DNA of 64,000 nucleotides from positions 1,860,001 to 1,924,000 of the forward strand of contig NZ_CP151803.1 in assembly GCF_038446955.1 (NCBI RefSeq). The letters run 5' to 3'. This DNA comes from Pedobacter sp. FW305-3-2-15-E-R2A2 (GTDB lineage: Bacteria; Bacteroidota; Bacteroidia; Sphingobacteriales; Sphingobacteriaceae). Every line of letters starts with the position of its first letter. Within the stretch, counting starts at the first letter, position 1. Under the pieces are notes generated by a model. It worked only from the letters and a program-made list of their open reading frames with translations, did no database searches and was not told where the DNA came from. Below are positions 43,734-53,318 of this stretch, one piece after another. Both the position numbers and the translations under genes were made by a program.

Positions 43734-45548
43734 ATGGGATATAAAAGTTTAGCAGAATGTGTTGCCGATTTAGAGAAGCACGGTCATTTAATCAGGATCA
43801 AAGAAGAAGTAGATCCATATCTGGAGATGGCAGCAATTCATTTACGGGTATATGAACAGCAGGGACCTGCCCTGTTTTTTGAAAAAGTTAAAGGAAGTCC
43901 TTTTCCGGCAGTATCTAATTTGTTTGGGACATTGGAGCGGGCTAAGTTTATGTTCAGAGATAGCCTGGATAAAGTGGAGCAGCTGGTAGGGTTGAGGTCT
44001 GATCCGATGAAGGTGCTAAAGAACCCCTTGAAGCTCCCGGGAATAGGTTTCACGGCATTAACTGCTTTACCCTTAAAACAGACTTTTAAATCTACGTTCA
44101 GCAAAACCACCATCAGTGCTTTGCCACAGATTGTAAACTGGCCTATGGATGGCGGACCATTTATCACCATGCCACAGGTCTATACGGAAGATATTGACAA
44201 GCCGGGAATCATGAATGCCAATCTGGGGATGTACCGCATCCAGCTTGCCGGCAATGATTATATAAAAGACAAAGAGATCGGATTGCATTACCAGATCCAT
44301 AGAGGGATAGGCGTACATCAGTCTAAGGCCAATGCAAAGGGGCAACCTCTAAAGGTGAGCATCTTTGTGGGAGGGCCGCCATCTCATCCATTGGCAGCAG
44401 TAATGCCATTGCCGGAAGGGTTGTCAGAAATGACTTTTGCCGGTGCATTGGGGAACAGAAGGTTCCGGTATTTCTATGATGAGGAAGGTTTCTGTATTTC
44501 TGCAGATGCTGATTTCGTCATCACGGGTACGGTTTATCCTCAGGAAAACAAACCTGAAGGCCCTTTTGGAGATCATTTGGGTTATTATAGCTTAACTCAT
44601 CCTTTTCCTTTGATGAAGGTCCATAACGTATATCACCGCAAGGACGCCATTTGGTCGTTTACGGTGGTTGGAAGACCTCCCCAGGAGGACACCAGCTTCG
44701 GTGCGCTGATCCATGAAATCGCGGGATCGGCATTGCCAAAAGAGATTCACGGGTTAAAAGAGCTGAATGCAGTCGATGCAGCAGGGGTACACCCTTTGCT
44801 GTTTGCTATTGGAAGTGAGCGTTATACGCCATTTCTTAAGGAACGCAGACCTCAGGAGATTCTGACCATTGCCAATCATATCCTCGGCAAAAACCAGCTC
44901 AGTCTGGCGAAATACCTCTTTATTACCGCCCGGGAAGATGACGAAACTTTAGATACACACGATATTTCTGCTTTTATGCAGCATGTGCTGAGCAGGATAG
45001 ATTTTCGCACCGACCTGCACTTCCATACCAATACAACGATTGATACCTTGGATTATAGTGGCGATGGATTGAACAGCGGTTCTAAAGTCGTGTTCGCTGC
45101 TGCGGGAGCAAAGCGCAGAACATTATCTGCTCAGCTTCCGGCGGGATTCAGTCTGCCTGTATCTTTTAAGGATGCACAGGTTGCGATTCCGGGGGTGTTG
45201 ACAATTCAGGGGCTGCCTTACGAAAGTCAGGATCAGGCAAATCAGGAAGTGGAATCTTTAAATCAACACTTAAAAGGGCAAAACCTGGAGGGGATTGCAT
45301 TAATCGTGTTATCTGACGACAGCACATTTGCCGCTGCGACTATAAATAACCTGGTCTGGATTACTTTCACCAGAAGTAACCCTGCGTCAGATATTCATGG
45401 AATCGGCGCTTTTACGGAGCATAAACATTGGGGCTGCACAGGTCCGGTGATCATCGATGCGCGTAAGAAGCCACACCATGCACCTGAGCTGATTAAAGAT
45501 CCGGAAGTAGAAAAGAAAATTGAACGCTTTGCCGCATTGTTCAAATAA
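43734..45548 (+). CDS. UbiD family decarboxylase
   Basis: 604 residues, in the long branch of UbiD proteins (E. coli UbiD is about 500). Core motifs are 'GPALFFEKVKGSPFPAVSNLFGT', 'RIQLAGNDYIKDKEIGLHYQIHRGIGVH', 'EGPFGDHLGYYS' and 'GRPPQEDTSFGALIHEIAG' (given as fragments). The Glu/Arg/Glu prFMN site is expected in the last two regions. It needs prenylated FMN made by UbiX, encoded at 1122. The substrate is probably an aromatic acid in quinone synthesis; ubiquinone is absent from Bacteroidota, so a menaquinone-related step is the best guess. Confidence 0.88.
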   Translation: MGYKSLAECVADLEKHGHLIRIKEEVDPYLEMAAIHLRVYEQQGPALFFEKVKGSPFPAVSNLFGTLERAKFMFRDSLDKVEQLVGLRSDPMKVLKNPLKLPGIGFTALTALPLKQTFKSTFSKTTISALPQIVNWPMDGGPFITMPQVYTEDIDKPGIMNANLGMYRIQLAGNDYIKDKEIGLHYQIHRGIGVHQSKANAKGQPLKVSIFVGGPPSHPLAAVMPLPEGLSEMTFAGALGNRRFRYFYDEEGFCISADADFVITGTVYPQENKPEGPFGDHLGYYSLTHPFPLMKVHNVYHRKDAIWSFTVVGRPPQEDTSFGALIHEIAGSALPKEIHGLKELNAVDAAGVHPLLFAIGSERYTPFLKERRPQEILTIANHILGKNQLSLAKYLFITAREDDETLDTHDISAFMQHVLSRIDFRTDLHFHTNTTIDTLDYSGDGLNSGSKVVFAAAGAKRRTLSAQLPAGFSLPVSFKDAQVAIPGVLTIQGLPYESQDQANQEVESLNQHLKGQNLEGIALIVLSDDSTFAAATINNLVWITFTRSNPASDIHGIGAFTEHKHWGCTGPVIIDARKKPHHAPELIKDPEVEKKIERFAALFK

Positions 45549-45629
45549 AATAGAGCGGCGGTTCAAATAAAAAAGATAAGGGCATAAAAAAAGGAAGTAG
45601 TTACTTCCTTTTTTTATGCCCTCTATTTA
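45549..45629. terminator. Long convergent terminator
   Basis: A 21-bp perfect stem runs from AGGGCATAAAAAAAGGAAGT.. (45580-45600) to its complement at 45603-45623, so the loop is tiny. Outer arms AAATAGAG / CTCTATTT extend it. It separates ubiD (+) from the FadL-like gene (-). Confidence 0.85.
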
Positions 45630-45652
45630 AGCTGAGCTGTTTTTATGTCTGA

Positions 45653-47140
45653 TTAGAACCTAACACCAAACGTTAAGAAAACATTGTTTCTTGCTACTTT
45701 AATATTTGCAACAGGTTCCGATTCGTTATTTAAATAATAACCACTCAGGTCTACATTGTTTTCAACACGTTGGTAAGCAAGATCAAAGTAATAGTTGTTG
45801 ATGCGATAGCCTAAGCCTCCGGTGTATATTTTGGTGGCGAAATAATTGTCCTTATCATTTTTTAAAGCACTGCCATTGTTGCCGTAACCAGCTCTAAGGC
45901 TAAAAGCGTTATCCAGCTTATATTCTGCACCAATTCTATAATTTACGGTTTCTTTGTAGTTTGCTTTTATCGTTTGGTTGGCCGCGTCTATCGCTCCCTG
46001 ATTGTTGTCCTGATCCAAGGAGTAATGCATGGTACTGTAATCGATATAGTCGATGTCTGCAGAAATTAATGCTCTGTTTCCGATCACGTAACTTGCGCCA
46101 AATGAACCTTTCAAAGGCGTACGCAATTGATAAGTAAGGCTTGATGTTGCTGTTGGACTTGAAGAAATTCCAGCCTCTGATCCCGCATATAGTTTTGAAC
46201 TTAAGTTAGTCGATTCCACATCATCAAAATATAGCCAGGTAGGTGTTTGAAAAGTTACCCCAAGACGTAAATTACTTTCTGGTCTGTAGATTAAGCCCAG
46301 ACGGCCATTGATACCAGAACCTTTAACTTCTGAACTCACATTATAGCTCAGGTCGTACTTGGAATCATAAACGCCATTAAACCCTGATTCACTTACATTA
46401 CGGTCGTTCAGGTAGCGGACATTTACGAAAGCAATACTCGCTCCGATATAGAATTGATTAGAGATGTTTAATGCTCCTGCAACGTTCAGTTCTGAGGTAG
46501 ATCCTGTTCTGATTTCTGATTGCTTTTGGTTGCTTATAGATTGAACATTTGAGGAGAATTTGTCTGAAACTGCATTGTAGTCGATCAGGAATTGGTCATA
46601 AGCCATTTTTTCAATGGTATAATCGTCCAGTGATGAGCCTGATTTGAATCGGTTTGCTTCTTCAGAAAAGTAACCGGTTACCGAGTTTGGTACCTTTGAA
46701 CTCTCGTAAGTATGGTCGGCCGTGAAATCATTGTTGCGGTTATAACCTACTCCAAAGACTGCACTGATGACCCCTTTTGAAGGATCCTGGCCTTTAGGTT
46801 TAAAAGTAGGACTGTAGAATACTGCACCGATATTATTGAGGTTTAACCTGTCTTTTGAGGCCGTTGTTGTCTGACCCAGAAAGTCGGCCTTTCCCTTTAC
46901 CATATTGAATTCTGGGGTCAGGCTGAACTCTGATTTTGTGAACAGACCTAAGCCTGCAGGATTGCCTCCTAAAGAGCTCATGTCTCCACCTACGCCGATT
47001 TGTGCGCCGCCCATGCTTTTGAACCTCGCAGAGCTTCCGTAATTTGTTTGAGAAAAACGAAGGGCATCAGGGGTATATTGGGCATATAATGATCCTGCAG
47101 TAGCTACTGTAGCTACTAAAGATAGTATCAGTTTTTTCAT
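45653..47140 (-). CDS. OMPP1/FadL/TodX family outer-membrane transport protein
   Basis: 495 residues. Signal peptide to about 20 (SLYAQ), then 'YGSSARFKSMGGAQIGVGGDMSSLGGNPAGLGLF', the N-terminal hatch motif of FadL-like channels. Many amphipathic beta strands follow, and the protein ends in an aromatic residue (FGVRF), as outer-membrane barrels do. The family takes up long-chain fatty acids or other hydrophobic compounds. The ligand is unknown here. Downstream on the same strand as the low-complexity lipoprotein gene, with a 116-nt gap. Confidence 0.85.
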   Translation of the reverse strand: MKKLILSLVATVATAGSLYAQYTPDALRFSQTNYGSSARFKSMGGAQIGVGGDMSSLGGNPAGLGLFTKSEFSLTPEFNMVKGKADFLGQTTTASKDRLNLNNIGAVFYSPTFKPKGQDPSKGVISAVFGVGYNRNNDFTADHTYESSKVPNSVTGYFSEEANRFKSGSSLDDYTIEKMAYDQFLIDYNAVSDKFSSNVQSISNQKQSEIRTGSTSELNVAGALNISNQFYIGASIAFVNVRYLNDRNVSESGFNGVYDSKYDLSYNVSSEVKGSGINGRLGLIYRPESNLRLGVTFQTPTWLYFDDVESTNLSSKLYAGSEAGISSSPTATSSLTYQLRTPLKGSFGASYVIGNRALISADIDYIDYSTMHYSLDQDNNQGAIDAANQTIKANYKETVNYRIGAEYKLDNAFSLRAGYGNNGSALKNDKDNYFATKIYTGGLGYRINNYYFDLAYQRVENNVDLSGYYLNNESEPVANIKVARNNVFLTFGVRF

Positions 47141-47256
47141 TGGAAAATATGTTTTTACGATTACGAAGCAATCATAAGCAGGTACATTGCGATTTGCAAG
47201 AGCGCTGCTTATAATGGTTTCATTGGTATGTCTGAATAATAGAATATTTGATTCGG

Positions 47257-48195
47257 TTAGCCTCTTCCTGCTCTCGATGATCTGCCACCACCGCCGCTAT
47301 TTCCACCTGAAGATCTGCCACTGCCGCCACCTTCGTTACCGCCACGTGATGGTGGAGGAGTATAAGTTGGCCTGCTTTGCTGAGGTTCTGGTCTGTAGCT
47401 TTCACCGCGGCTGGATCTTTCCTGACGTGGTGGGTTGTACCCTTCTCCACGTGATGATCTGGTGTTTTCTCTGCTGGTTCTTCCTGATTCTCTGTTCGGT
47501 GCATAGGCTTCAGCTCTTCCTCCTCTGGAAATTACATTTCCATTGAAGTCAGTCCGTACCGTTCCTGATGACCTTCTGTTACCTGATCCGTAGGATGATC
47601 TTGCTCCGTCTCCATATGATCTTGTTGCTCTTGGTGCGTTGGTTGTTCTGCCGGTATAAGTTCCTCCGCCGATGTATCCACCGCCGTAATAACCGCCTCC
47701 ATAGTATCCGCCACCATAGTAACCACCACCGTAGCCTCCACCATAATAGCTATTCCATCCCCATGGGTTATAGCCAAACGGAGAGTAATAATTACCCCAT
47801 CCATAATATGGAGAATTCCATACAGAACCGAAGCTTAAGCCTAGAGAAAAGCCATTATAGCCATATCCGTTGCCATAGCCATAATAGCCGTTGTCAAAAT
47901 ATGGATCGTAGTATGATCTCCATGGACTGGAGTAAGAGAATCTATTGATACGCGAAGAGTAATCCATGTCATAATATGGATCACTGGTGCCATAATATTC
48001 GTCACTTTGATCGTAATCGTCCTGAGTTGCCTGTGTTCTTGGTCTTTCCTGCGGCGTATAGATCTGCGCCTTTGCAGTAGAACCGTAAACATCATCCTCA
48101 TGAGTGCTTTGCTGCGCGTACCTTGGCGCAGAGCAGGACGCAACAACAATTGTTGTCAGGGCCAGCATGCTGGTGAATAAATGGTTAGGTTTCAT
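47257..48195 (-). CDS. Low-complexity Gly/Tyr/Ser/Arg-rich lipoprotein
   Basis: 312 residues from ATG 48195 (MKPNHLF); a Met nine codons upstream is in frame. The lipobox is 'IVVASC' (Cys near 21). Next are an acidic Tyr/Asp segment, a Tyr/Gly-rich tract with 'GGGYYGGGYYGGGY' repeats near 155-185, and a long Arg/Ser/Gly-rich tail with RSSRGE repeats to the end. No enzyme domain. It is probably an abundant envelope protein of unknown function. TAAATTTG on the minus strand (complement of 48269-48276) is the likely -7 box, divergent from proS. Confidence 0.75.
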   Translation of the reverse strand: MKPNHLFTSMLALTTIVVASCSAPRYAQQSTHEDDVYGSTAKAQIYTPQERPRTQATQDDYDQSDEYYGTSDPYYDMDYSSRINRFSYSSPWRSYYDPYFDNGYYGYGNGYGYNGFSLGLSFGSVWNSPYYGWGNYYSPFGYNPWGWNSYYGGGYGGGYYGGGYYGGGYYGGGYIGGGTYTGRTTNAPRATRSYGDGARSSYGSGNRRSSGTVRTDFNGNVISRGGRAEAYAPNRESGRTSRENTRSSRGEGYNPPRQERSSRGESYRPEPQQSRPTYTPPPSRGGNEGGGSGRSSGGNSGGGGRSSRAGRG

Positions 48196-48244
48196 AACTA
48201 TATGTTTTCTTTGTGTGTGCACGTTTTTTGTAGGTATAAATTTA

Positions 48245-48276
48245 TAAATTTGTAGCCTACATTACAAGCAAATTTA
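48245..48276. promoter_or_regulatory. Divergent -7 boxes between the lipoprotein gene and proS
   Basis: TAAATTTG at 48245-48252 (plus, toward proS) and TAAATTTG on the minus strand at 48276-48269 (toward the lipoprotein gene). Both fit TAnnTTTG. They point away from each other's gene body across a 16-nt gap. Confidence 0.45.
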
Positions 48277-48299
48277 CACAAAAAACGTTCCAAATAGTT

Positions 48300-49772
48300 A
48301 TGAGCAAAGGTATTACAAGTAAAAACGAAGATTATTCCCAGTGGTATAACGACATTGTTATAAAGGCTGACCTTGCAGAGCACTCTTCTGTAAAAGGGTG
48401 TATGGTGATAAAACCCTATGGATACTCCATTTGGGAGAAGATACAGGCGGTTTTAGATCAAAAATTTAAAGATACAGGCCATAGTAACGCTTACTTTCCT
48501 TTATTCATTCCTAAGTCATATTTTTCGAAGGAAGCTTCCCATGTGGAAGGCTTTGCGACAGAATGTGCAGTTGTGACACATTATCGTCTTAAAAATGACG
48601 GAAATGGCAACATTATCGTTGATGAAACGGCAAAACTGGAAGAGGAACTGATCGTAAGACCAACTTCTGAAACCATTATCTGGAACACTTATAAAGGATG
48701 GATTCAATCTTACCGTGATCTTCCGCTATTGATTAACCAATGGGCTAACGTGGTACGTTGGGAAATGCGTACGCGTTTGTTCCTTCGTACGACAGAATTC
48801 CTTTGGCAGGAAGGGCATACTGCGCATTCTACCGCACAGGAAGCTGTTGAGGAGACAGAAAGAATGCTGGATGTGTATGCCGATTTCGCAGAAAACTGGA
48901 TGGGCGTACCGGTAGTTAAAGGAATAAAAACAGCAAATGAGCGTTTTGCAGGTGCATTAGAAACCTATTGTATCGAAGCTTTAATGCAGGATGGAAAAGC
49001 TTTACAAGCAGGAACATCTCATTTCCTTGGCCAAAACTTCGCGAAAGCATTTGATGTGAAATTTACCAATAAAGAAGGCAAGATCGAGCATGTATGGGCG
49101 ACTTCATGGGGTGTTTCCACCCGTTTAATGGGCGCTTTGATCATGGCACATAGTGATGATGCCGGATTGGTATTGCCTCCGAAATTAGCACCTATCCAGG
49201 TGGTGATTGTTCCGATCTATAAAGGAGAAGAAGACCTTAAAAATATCTCTGCTTTTGTCGATGAACTAATGCCGAAATTGAAAAAGATGGGCATCTCGGT
49301 AAAATATGACGACCGTGACACCCAACGTCCGGGATTCAAATTTGCTGAATACGAATTGAAAGGCGTACCGATCCGTCTGGCCATTGGTGGAAGAGATATG
49401 GAAAATGGTACTGTTGAACTTGCCCGCAGGGATACAAGAGAGAAACAAACCGTAATTCAGGAAGGCCTTGACATTCATATCGCTCAGTTGCTGGAAGAAA
49501 TTCAGGCTAATATTTACAATAAAGCCGCTACATTCAGAGATGAACATACCACAGAGGCGAACTCTTATGATGAGTTTAAAGAATTGCTGGATGGTAAAGC
49601 CGGATTCATTTCTGCACATTGGGATGGAACACCGGAAACGGAGCAAAAGATCAAGGAAGAGACCAAGGCAACGATCAGGTGTATTCCTTTAAACAATAAG
49701 CTGGAAGATGGTGTTTGTATCTATTCTGGTCAGCCATCTAAGCAAAGGGTATTGTTCGCCAGAGCTTATTAA
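48300..49772 (+). CDS. proS: Prolyl-tRNA synthetase (archaeal/eukaryotic type)
   Basis: 490 residues, without the editing insertion of the bacterial long form. Class II motifs include '[17 protein letters not shown]' (motif 1 area), '[24 protein letters not shown]' (motif 2) and '[23 protein letters not shown]' (motif 3), here in fragments. The anticodon-binding domain and a C-terminal ProRS tail ending in Tyr follow. It charges tRNA-Pro; three tRNA-Pro(UGG) copies lie at the end of this window. Confidence 0.95.
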   Translation: MSKGITSKNEDYSQWYNDIVIKADLAEHSSVKGCMVIKPYGYSIWEKIQAVLDQKFKDTGHSNAYFPLFIPKSYFSKEASHVEGFATECAVVTHYRLKNDGNGNIIVDETAKLEEELIVRPTSETIIWNTYKGWIQSYRDLPLLINQWANVVRWEMRTRLFLRTTEFLWQEGHTAHSTAQEAVEETERMLDVYADFAENWMGVPVVKGIKTANERFAGALETYCIEALMQDGKALQAGTSHFLGQNFAKAFDVKFTNKEGKIEHVWATSWGVSTRLMGALIMAHSDDAGLVLPPKLAPIQVVIVPIYKGEEDLKNISAFVDELMPKLKKMGISVKYDDRDTQRPGFKFAEYELKGVPIRLAIGGRDMENGTVELARRDTREKQTVIQEGLDIHIAQLLEEIQANIYNKAATFRDEHTTEANSYDEFKELLDGKAGFISAHWDGTPETEQKIKEETKATIRCIPLNNKLEDGVCIYSGQPSKQRVLFARAY

Positions 49773-49818
49773 TATTGATTGAAGCATTAAGCTAATCCAG
49801 TAAATAAACTGAAACTGA

Positions 49819-50514
49819 ATGGATACGGAAAACTACGGTAGAATACTCAAGGAATTTGAAAATAAAGCTTCTTTAAAGCAGTCTATTTATCGAAATACAA
49901 CGGAAATCTTCGACTTGTTAAAAAAGCAATTGTCAAAGACTGCCGGGCGACTAAAACACGATTACGGTGCAAAGGATACCTCTGTAGAAATCGATTATAA
50001 AGAGAACAATAAGTTTGAAGCGCAGCTGAAGTTTTCCGGTGATATGCTGATGGTATCGATGCATAGTAATATCTTCAATTTTGAACCCAGTCATTCTATA
50101 TTTCAAACGAAATACATTAAGGAAGATCCATCATTGAGTTATTGCGGGGTGATTTACATCCATAATTTTTTGGCAGATTCCATTAAATACAACCGCCTGG
50201 CGGATGAAGGTTCACTGATCGCCCGTATCCTCATCAATAAAGACAAACACTTTATGGTGGAAGGGGAGGGCGCATTGGATTTCCTTTATCAGGACATTGC
50301 CAATAACCTGGTTACCGAAGACAAGCTGACGGACATCATTGAAAGGTCAATTTTGTTCTGTTTGGCTTCCGATCTGGTAATTCCTCCATTTGCGCAAATA
50401 AAAGAAGTAACTTTAAATCAAAAACAATCCATGTTGGCTGCAAGCGGGTACCCGACAGGCAAACACCTTGGATATCAGTTTAAAGCAGAAATAGAGCAAA
50501 ATAATAACATATGA
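49819..50514 (+). CDS. Conserved hypothetical protein upstream of metB-like gene
   Basis: 231 residues, cytoplasmic by sequence (no signal, no membrane helix). An N-terminal helical part contains 'EIFDLLKKQLSKTAGRL', followed by alternating strands ('FEAQLKFSGDMLMVSMHSNIFNF', 'LSYCGVIYIHNFLADSIKYN') and a C-terminal 'HLGYQFKAEIEQ' end. I do not recognise a named domain. The stop overlaps the start of the cystathionine gamma-synthase gene (ATGA), so translation is coupled. Confidence 0.7.
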   Translation: MDTENYGRILKEFENKASLKQSIYRNTTEIFDLLKKQLSKTAGRLKHDYGAKDTSVEIDYKENNKFEAQLKFSGDMLMVSMHSNIFNFEPSHSIFQTKYIKEDPSLSYCGVIYIHNFLADSIKYNRLADEGSLIARILINKDKHFMVEGEGALDFLYQDIANNLVTEDKLTDIIERSILFCLASDLVIPPFAQIKEVTLNQKQSMLAASGYPTGKHLGYQFKAEIEQNNNI

Positions 50515-51650
50515 AGTTCGCAACGAAAGCAATACATGCCGGTCAGGAACCTGACCCATCTACCGGAGCAGTAATGACTCCCATATATCAAACTTCTACC
50601 TATTGGCAGAAATCTCCTGGCGACCACCAGGGCTTCGAATATTCAAGAGGAACAAACCCTACACGTAAGGCTTTAGAAGATTGCCTTGCCGCTTTGGAAA
50701 ATGCAAAACATGGTTTGGCTTTCTCCAGCGGAATGGGGGCTACAGATACAGTCTTGAGGCTGTTACAACCAGGAGATGAGGTGATCACCGGTAATGATCT
50801 TTACGGAGGTTCTTATCGCATCTTCACTAAAGTATATGCAAAATATGGCATTAAGTTCCATTTCCTGGATTTGTCAAAACCAGAGAACATGCTGCCCTAC
50901 ATCAATGATAAAACAAAGTTGGTATGGATTGAAACCCCTACAAATCCAACGATGCAGATCATTGACATCGAAGGGATTGCCAAAATTACAAAGGAGCGTA
51001 AACTGATCCTGACGGTAGACAATACCTTTGCTTCTCCTTACCTGCAAAACCCTATTGACCTTGGTGCTGATATCGTTATGCATTCCGTAACCAAATACAT
51101 CGGAGGTCACTCTGACGTAGTTATGGGTGCTTTATTGGTAAATGATGATCAATTATACAAAGACCTTTGGTTTATCTATAATGCCTGTGGTGCGACTCCG
51201 GGACCTCAGGACGCCTTTTTAGTACTTAGAGGCATCAAGACCCTTCATTTACGCATGAAAGCACATTGTGAAAACGGAGAGAAAGTTGCCCGTTTCCTTA
51301 AAACCCATCCAAAAGTAGATAAGATCTACTGGCCTGGATTTGAAGATCACCCTAACCATGACATCGCTAAAAAGCAAATGCGCGGTTTCGGAGGTATGGT
51401 TTCCATCACTTTAAAGGATGCTGATCTTCAGGAAACATTCAGAATTGCTTCTTCTTTCAAAGTATTTACGCTTGCGGAATCCTTAGGTGGTGTCGAGTCC
51501 CTGATCAATCACCCTGTCAGCATGACACACGGCTCTATCCCGAAAGAAGAACGTGAAAAAGTGGGCGTTACAGACAACCTTTTACGCTTAAGTGTAGGTG
51601 TAGAAGATATCGATGATTTAATCGCAGATTTAGAACAAGCTTTAAAATAA
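50511..51650 (+). CDS. Cystathionine gamma-synthase type PLP enzyme
   Basis: 379 residues of the Cys/Met metabolism PLP family. PLP lysine is Lys195 in 'SVTKYIGGHSD'. 'YQTSTYWQKSPGDHQGFEYSRGTNPTR', 'GDEVITGNDLYGGSYRIF' and 'ETPTNPTMQIIDI' are the other family blocks (abridged). It makes cystathionine from an activated homoserine and cysteine, or cleaves cystathionine. Bacterial MetB and CGL are too close to separate by eye. It follows the hypothetical gene and precedes a TIGR02757 gene by 6 nt. Confidence 0.88.
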   Translation: MKFATKAIHAGQEPDPSTGAVMTPIYQTSTYWQKSPGDHQGFEYSRGTNPTRKALEDCLAALENAKHGLAFSSGMGATDTVLRLLQPGDEVITGNDLYGGSYRIFTKVYAKYGIKFHFLDLSKPENMLPYINDKTKLVWIETPTNPTMQIIDIEGIAKITKERKLILTVDNTFASPYLQNPIDLGADIVMHSVTKYIGGHSDVVMGALLVNDDQLYKDLWFIYNACGATPGPQDAFLVLRGIKTLHLRMKAHCENGEKVARFLKTHPKVDKIYWPGFEDHPNHDIAKKQMRGFGGMVSITLKDADLQETFRIASSFKVFTLAESLGGVESLINHPVSMTHGSIPKEEREKVGVTDNLLRLSVGVEDIDDLIADLEQALK

Positions 51651-51656
51651 GAAACA

Positions 51657-52511
51657 TTGGAATTCCTGGAACTTAAAGATTTTTTGGACCACAAAGTTGA
51701 ACAATACAACCGGCCTAACTTCATCACAAATGATCCGATTTGCATTCCACATCGTTTTTCTAAAAAACAAGACGTTGAAATTGCCGCATTCTTTGCGGCA
51801 ATTTTAGCTTGGGGGCAACGCAAAACGATCATTAACAAATGTACAGAGCTCTTCCAGCGAATGGATAATGAGCCCTACGACTTCATGTTGAACCATAGTG
51901 ATGACGACCTGAAGCGCTTATTAAACTTCAAGCACCGTACCTTCAACGATACCGATTTGTTGTATTTCGTGTCTTTCTTCAAGCACCATTACGAACAATC
52001 TGAAAGTCTCGAGTCTGCCTTTTTAGCTCCTGAGCCGATCTTCAGAGAGGAATACCTGACGCAAGACAGTGCAACAGTAAAACAATATGCTTCTTCTGCC
52101 TGCCTGCAATCTGAATTAAAGGAAGTGCCGGCTACAGAGCGTGCCCTGAACCATTTCAGATCTTACTTTTTCAGTCTCCCTGATTTCCCACGAAGAACCA
52201 TCAAACACGTCTCTTCCCCCTTACAAAAGTCTACCTGCAAGCGTCTGAATATGTTTTTACGCTGGATGGTAAGAAAGGACAATAAAGGCGTAGATTTCGG
52301 CATCTGGACTACCATTAAACCTGCGGATCTCATCTGTCCCTGTGATGTCCACGTAGACCGCGTAGCACGCAAACTCGGGTTGATCAGCAGAAAACAAACC
52401 GACTGGCAAACCGCCGTAGAGTTAAGTGCTGAGTTATCCAAATTCGATCCAATCGACCCTGTGAAATACGACTTCGCTTTATTCGGCCTCGGCGTTGAAG
52501 AAAAGTTCTAA
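51657..52511 (+). CDS. TIGR02757 (DUF2400) family protein
   Basis: 284 residues from TTG 51657, which directly follows the previous stop. The next in-frame Met would cut conserved sequence. The family blocks 'RFSKKQDVEIAAFFAAILAWGQRKTII', 'FKHRTFNDTDLLYFVSFF', 'FLRWMVRKDNKGVDFGIW' and 'LICPCDVHVDRVARKLGL' are present (shortened here). Residues around 'DVHVDRVARKLGLISRKQTDWQTAVEL' recall HhH/DNA-glycosylase-like helices. Function unknown; found across Bacteroidota. Confidence 0.82.
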   Translation: MEFLELKDFLDHKVEQYNRPNFITNDPICIPHRFSKKQDVEIAAFFAAILAWGQRKTIINKCTELFQRMDNEPYDFMLNHSDDDLKRLLNFKHRTFNDTDLLYFVSFFKHHYEQSESLESAFLAPEPIFREEYLTQDSATVKQYASSACLQSELKEVPATERALNHFRSYFFSLPDFPRRTIKHVSSPLQKSTCKRLNMFLRWMVRKDNKGVDFGIWTTIKPADLICPCDVHVDRVARKLGLISRKQTDWQTAVELSAELSKFDPIDPVKYDFALFGLGVEEKF

Positions 52512-52555
52512 AACATATCGCATCCAGACCTAAGGAATAACACTCCCCTTAGGTC

Positions 52556-52651
52556 TCCTGCTTAATAGCCTCAACAAACCCTGCTCCAACATCCTGCTCA
52601 GGCATCTTGCTTAATAACCCTGCTCAACAAAACCTGCTCCAACATCCTGCT
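52556..52651 (+). repeat. Two-copy 53-bp tandem repeat
   Basis: CCTGCTCCAACATCCTGCT occurs at 52580-52598 and 52633-52651. The flanks TGCTTAATAgCC and CAACAAA(A/C)CC also repeat, giving a period of 53. The region is a Cys/Thr-like Pyr-rich non-coding stretch downstream of the TIGR02757 gene. Confidence 0.6.
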
Positions 52652-52680
52652 TTTGCCTCCCCGCAAAGGAGCAATATTAT

Positions 52681-52764
52681 AAAAAAAGAGGTGTTAATGT
52701 GATGGCCTAGGAATTTTGCCCCTTCAGGCAAAGGTTCCAGCCAGAACAAAACACCTCTTTTTTT
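52681..52764. other. 84-nt nested inverted-repeat structure (RNA element or terminator)
   Basis: Outer 15-bp perfect stem AAAAAAAGAGGTGTT (52681-52695) / AACACCTCTTTTTTT (52750-52764). Inside are TGGC/GCCA, GGAA/TTCC and TTTGCC/GGCAAA with a CCTTCA loop. It forms one long interrupted hairpin ending in a T-run, so it can terminate transcription on both strands. The ordered interior stems are more than a terminator needs. Confidence 0.65.
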
Positions 52765-52799
52765 AAGAGATAGCGAACAATATATTTACCTTTATTATT

Positions 52800-53315
52800 A
52801 TGGTAACTTTCAAAGCAGAAATAGAGCGTTTCGCCGAAATGGGTGAAAAAACAGGCTGGACCTACATCTTCATTCCCTCAATTATCGCCAGTGAAATCAA
52901 AGCAAACTGCAAAAAGAGCTATAGAGTCAAAGGCAAACTAGACCAGATCCCTTTTGAAGGACTTGCGCTTATCCCGATGGGAGAGGGCGATTTTATCATC
53001 TCCTTAAACGCCACCATACGCAAAAAGCTAAAAAAAGACAAAGGCGCAGTACTTGATGTTTCCCTCGAAGAGGATACTACCTTCAAAATAGAAATGCCCG
53101 AAGATCTTGAACTGTGTTTATCCGACGATGAACCTGAACTCCTAAAAAGCTTCTTAAAGCTCCCTAAGTCCCATCAAAACTGGTACATCAACTGGTTAAA
53201 TTCTGCGAAAACAGAACCCACAAGAACAAAAAGAATCGTGAGAATTATCTCTGCCATGGCTAAAAACTGGGATTTCGGTACGATGATGCGGGAGGGCAAG
53301 CCGCCAAAAGCTTAG
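52800..53315 (+). CDS. YdeI/OmpD-associated family protein (DUF1905)
   Basis: 171 residues. The N-terminal DUF1905 domain covers about 1-85 ('KTGWTYIFIPSIIASEI', 'YRVKGKLDQIPFEGLALIPMG', 'LNATIRKKLKKDKGAVLDV'). A C-terminal YdeI-like helical part ('LKLPKSHQNWYINWLNSAKTEPTRTKRIVRII', cut here) has the Trp-rich pattern of bacteriocin-protection YdeI proteins. Cytoplasmic; exact function unknown. Confidence 0.85.
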   Translation: MVTFKAEIERFAEMGEKTGWTYIFIPSIIASEIKANCKKSYRVKGKLDQIPFEGLALIPMGEGDFIISLNATIRKKLKKDKGAVLDVSLEEDTTFKIEMPEDLELCLSDDEPELLKSFLKLPKSHQNWYINWLNSAKTEPTRTKRIVRIISAMAKNWDFGTMMREGKPPKA

Positions 53316-53318
53316 CGC

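Noticed and set aside
47187..47948. Plus-strand frames and other minus-strand frames across the low-complexity lipoprotein gene
   Set aside because: Repetitive GC-biased codons leave several frames open; only the frame with the signal peptide and lipobox is convincing.
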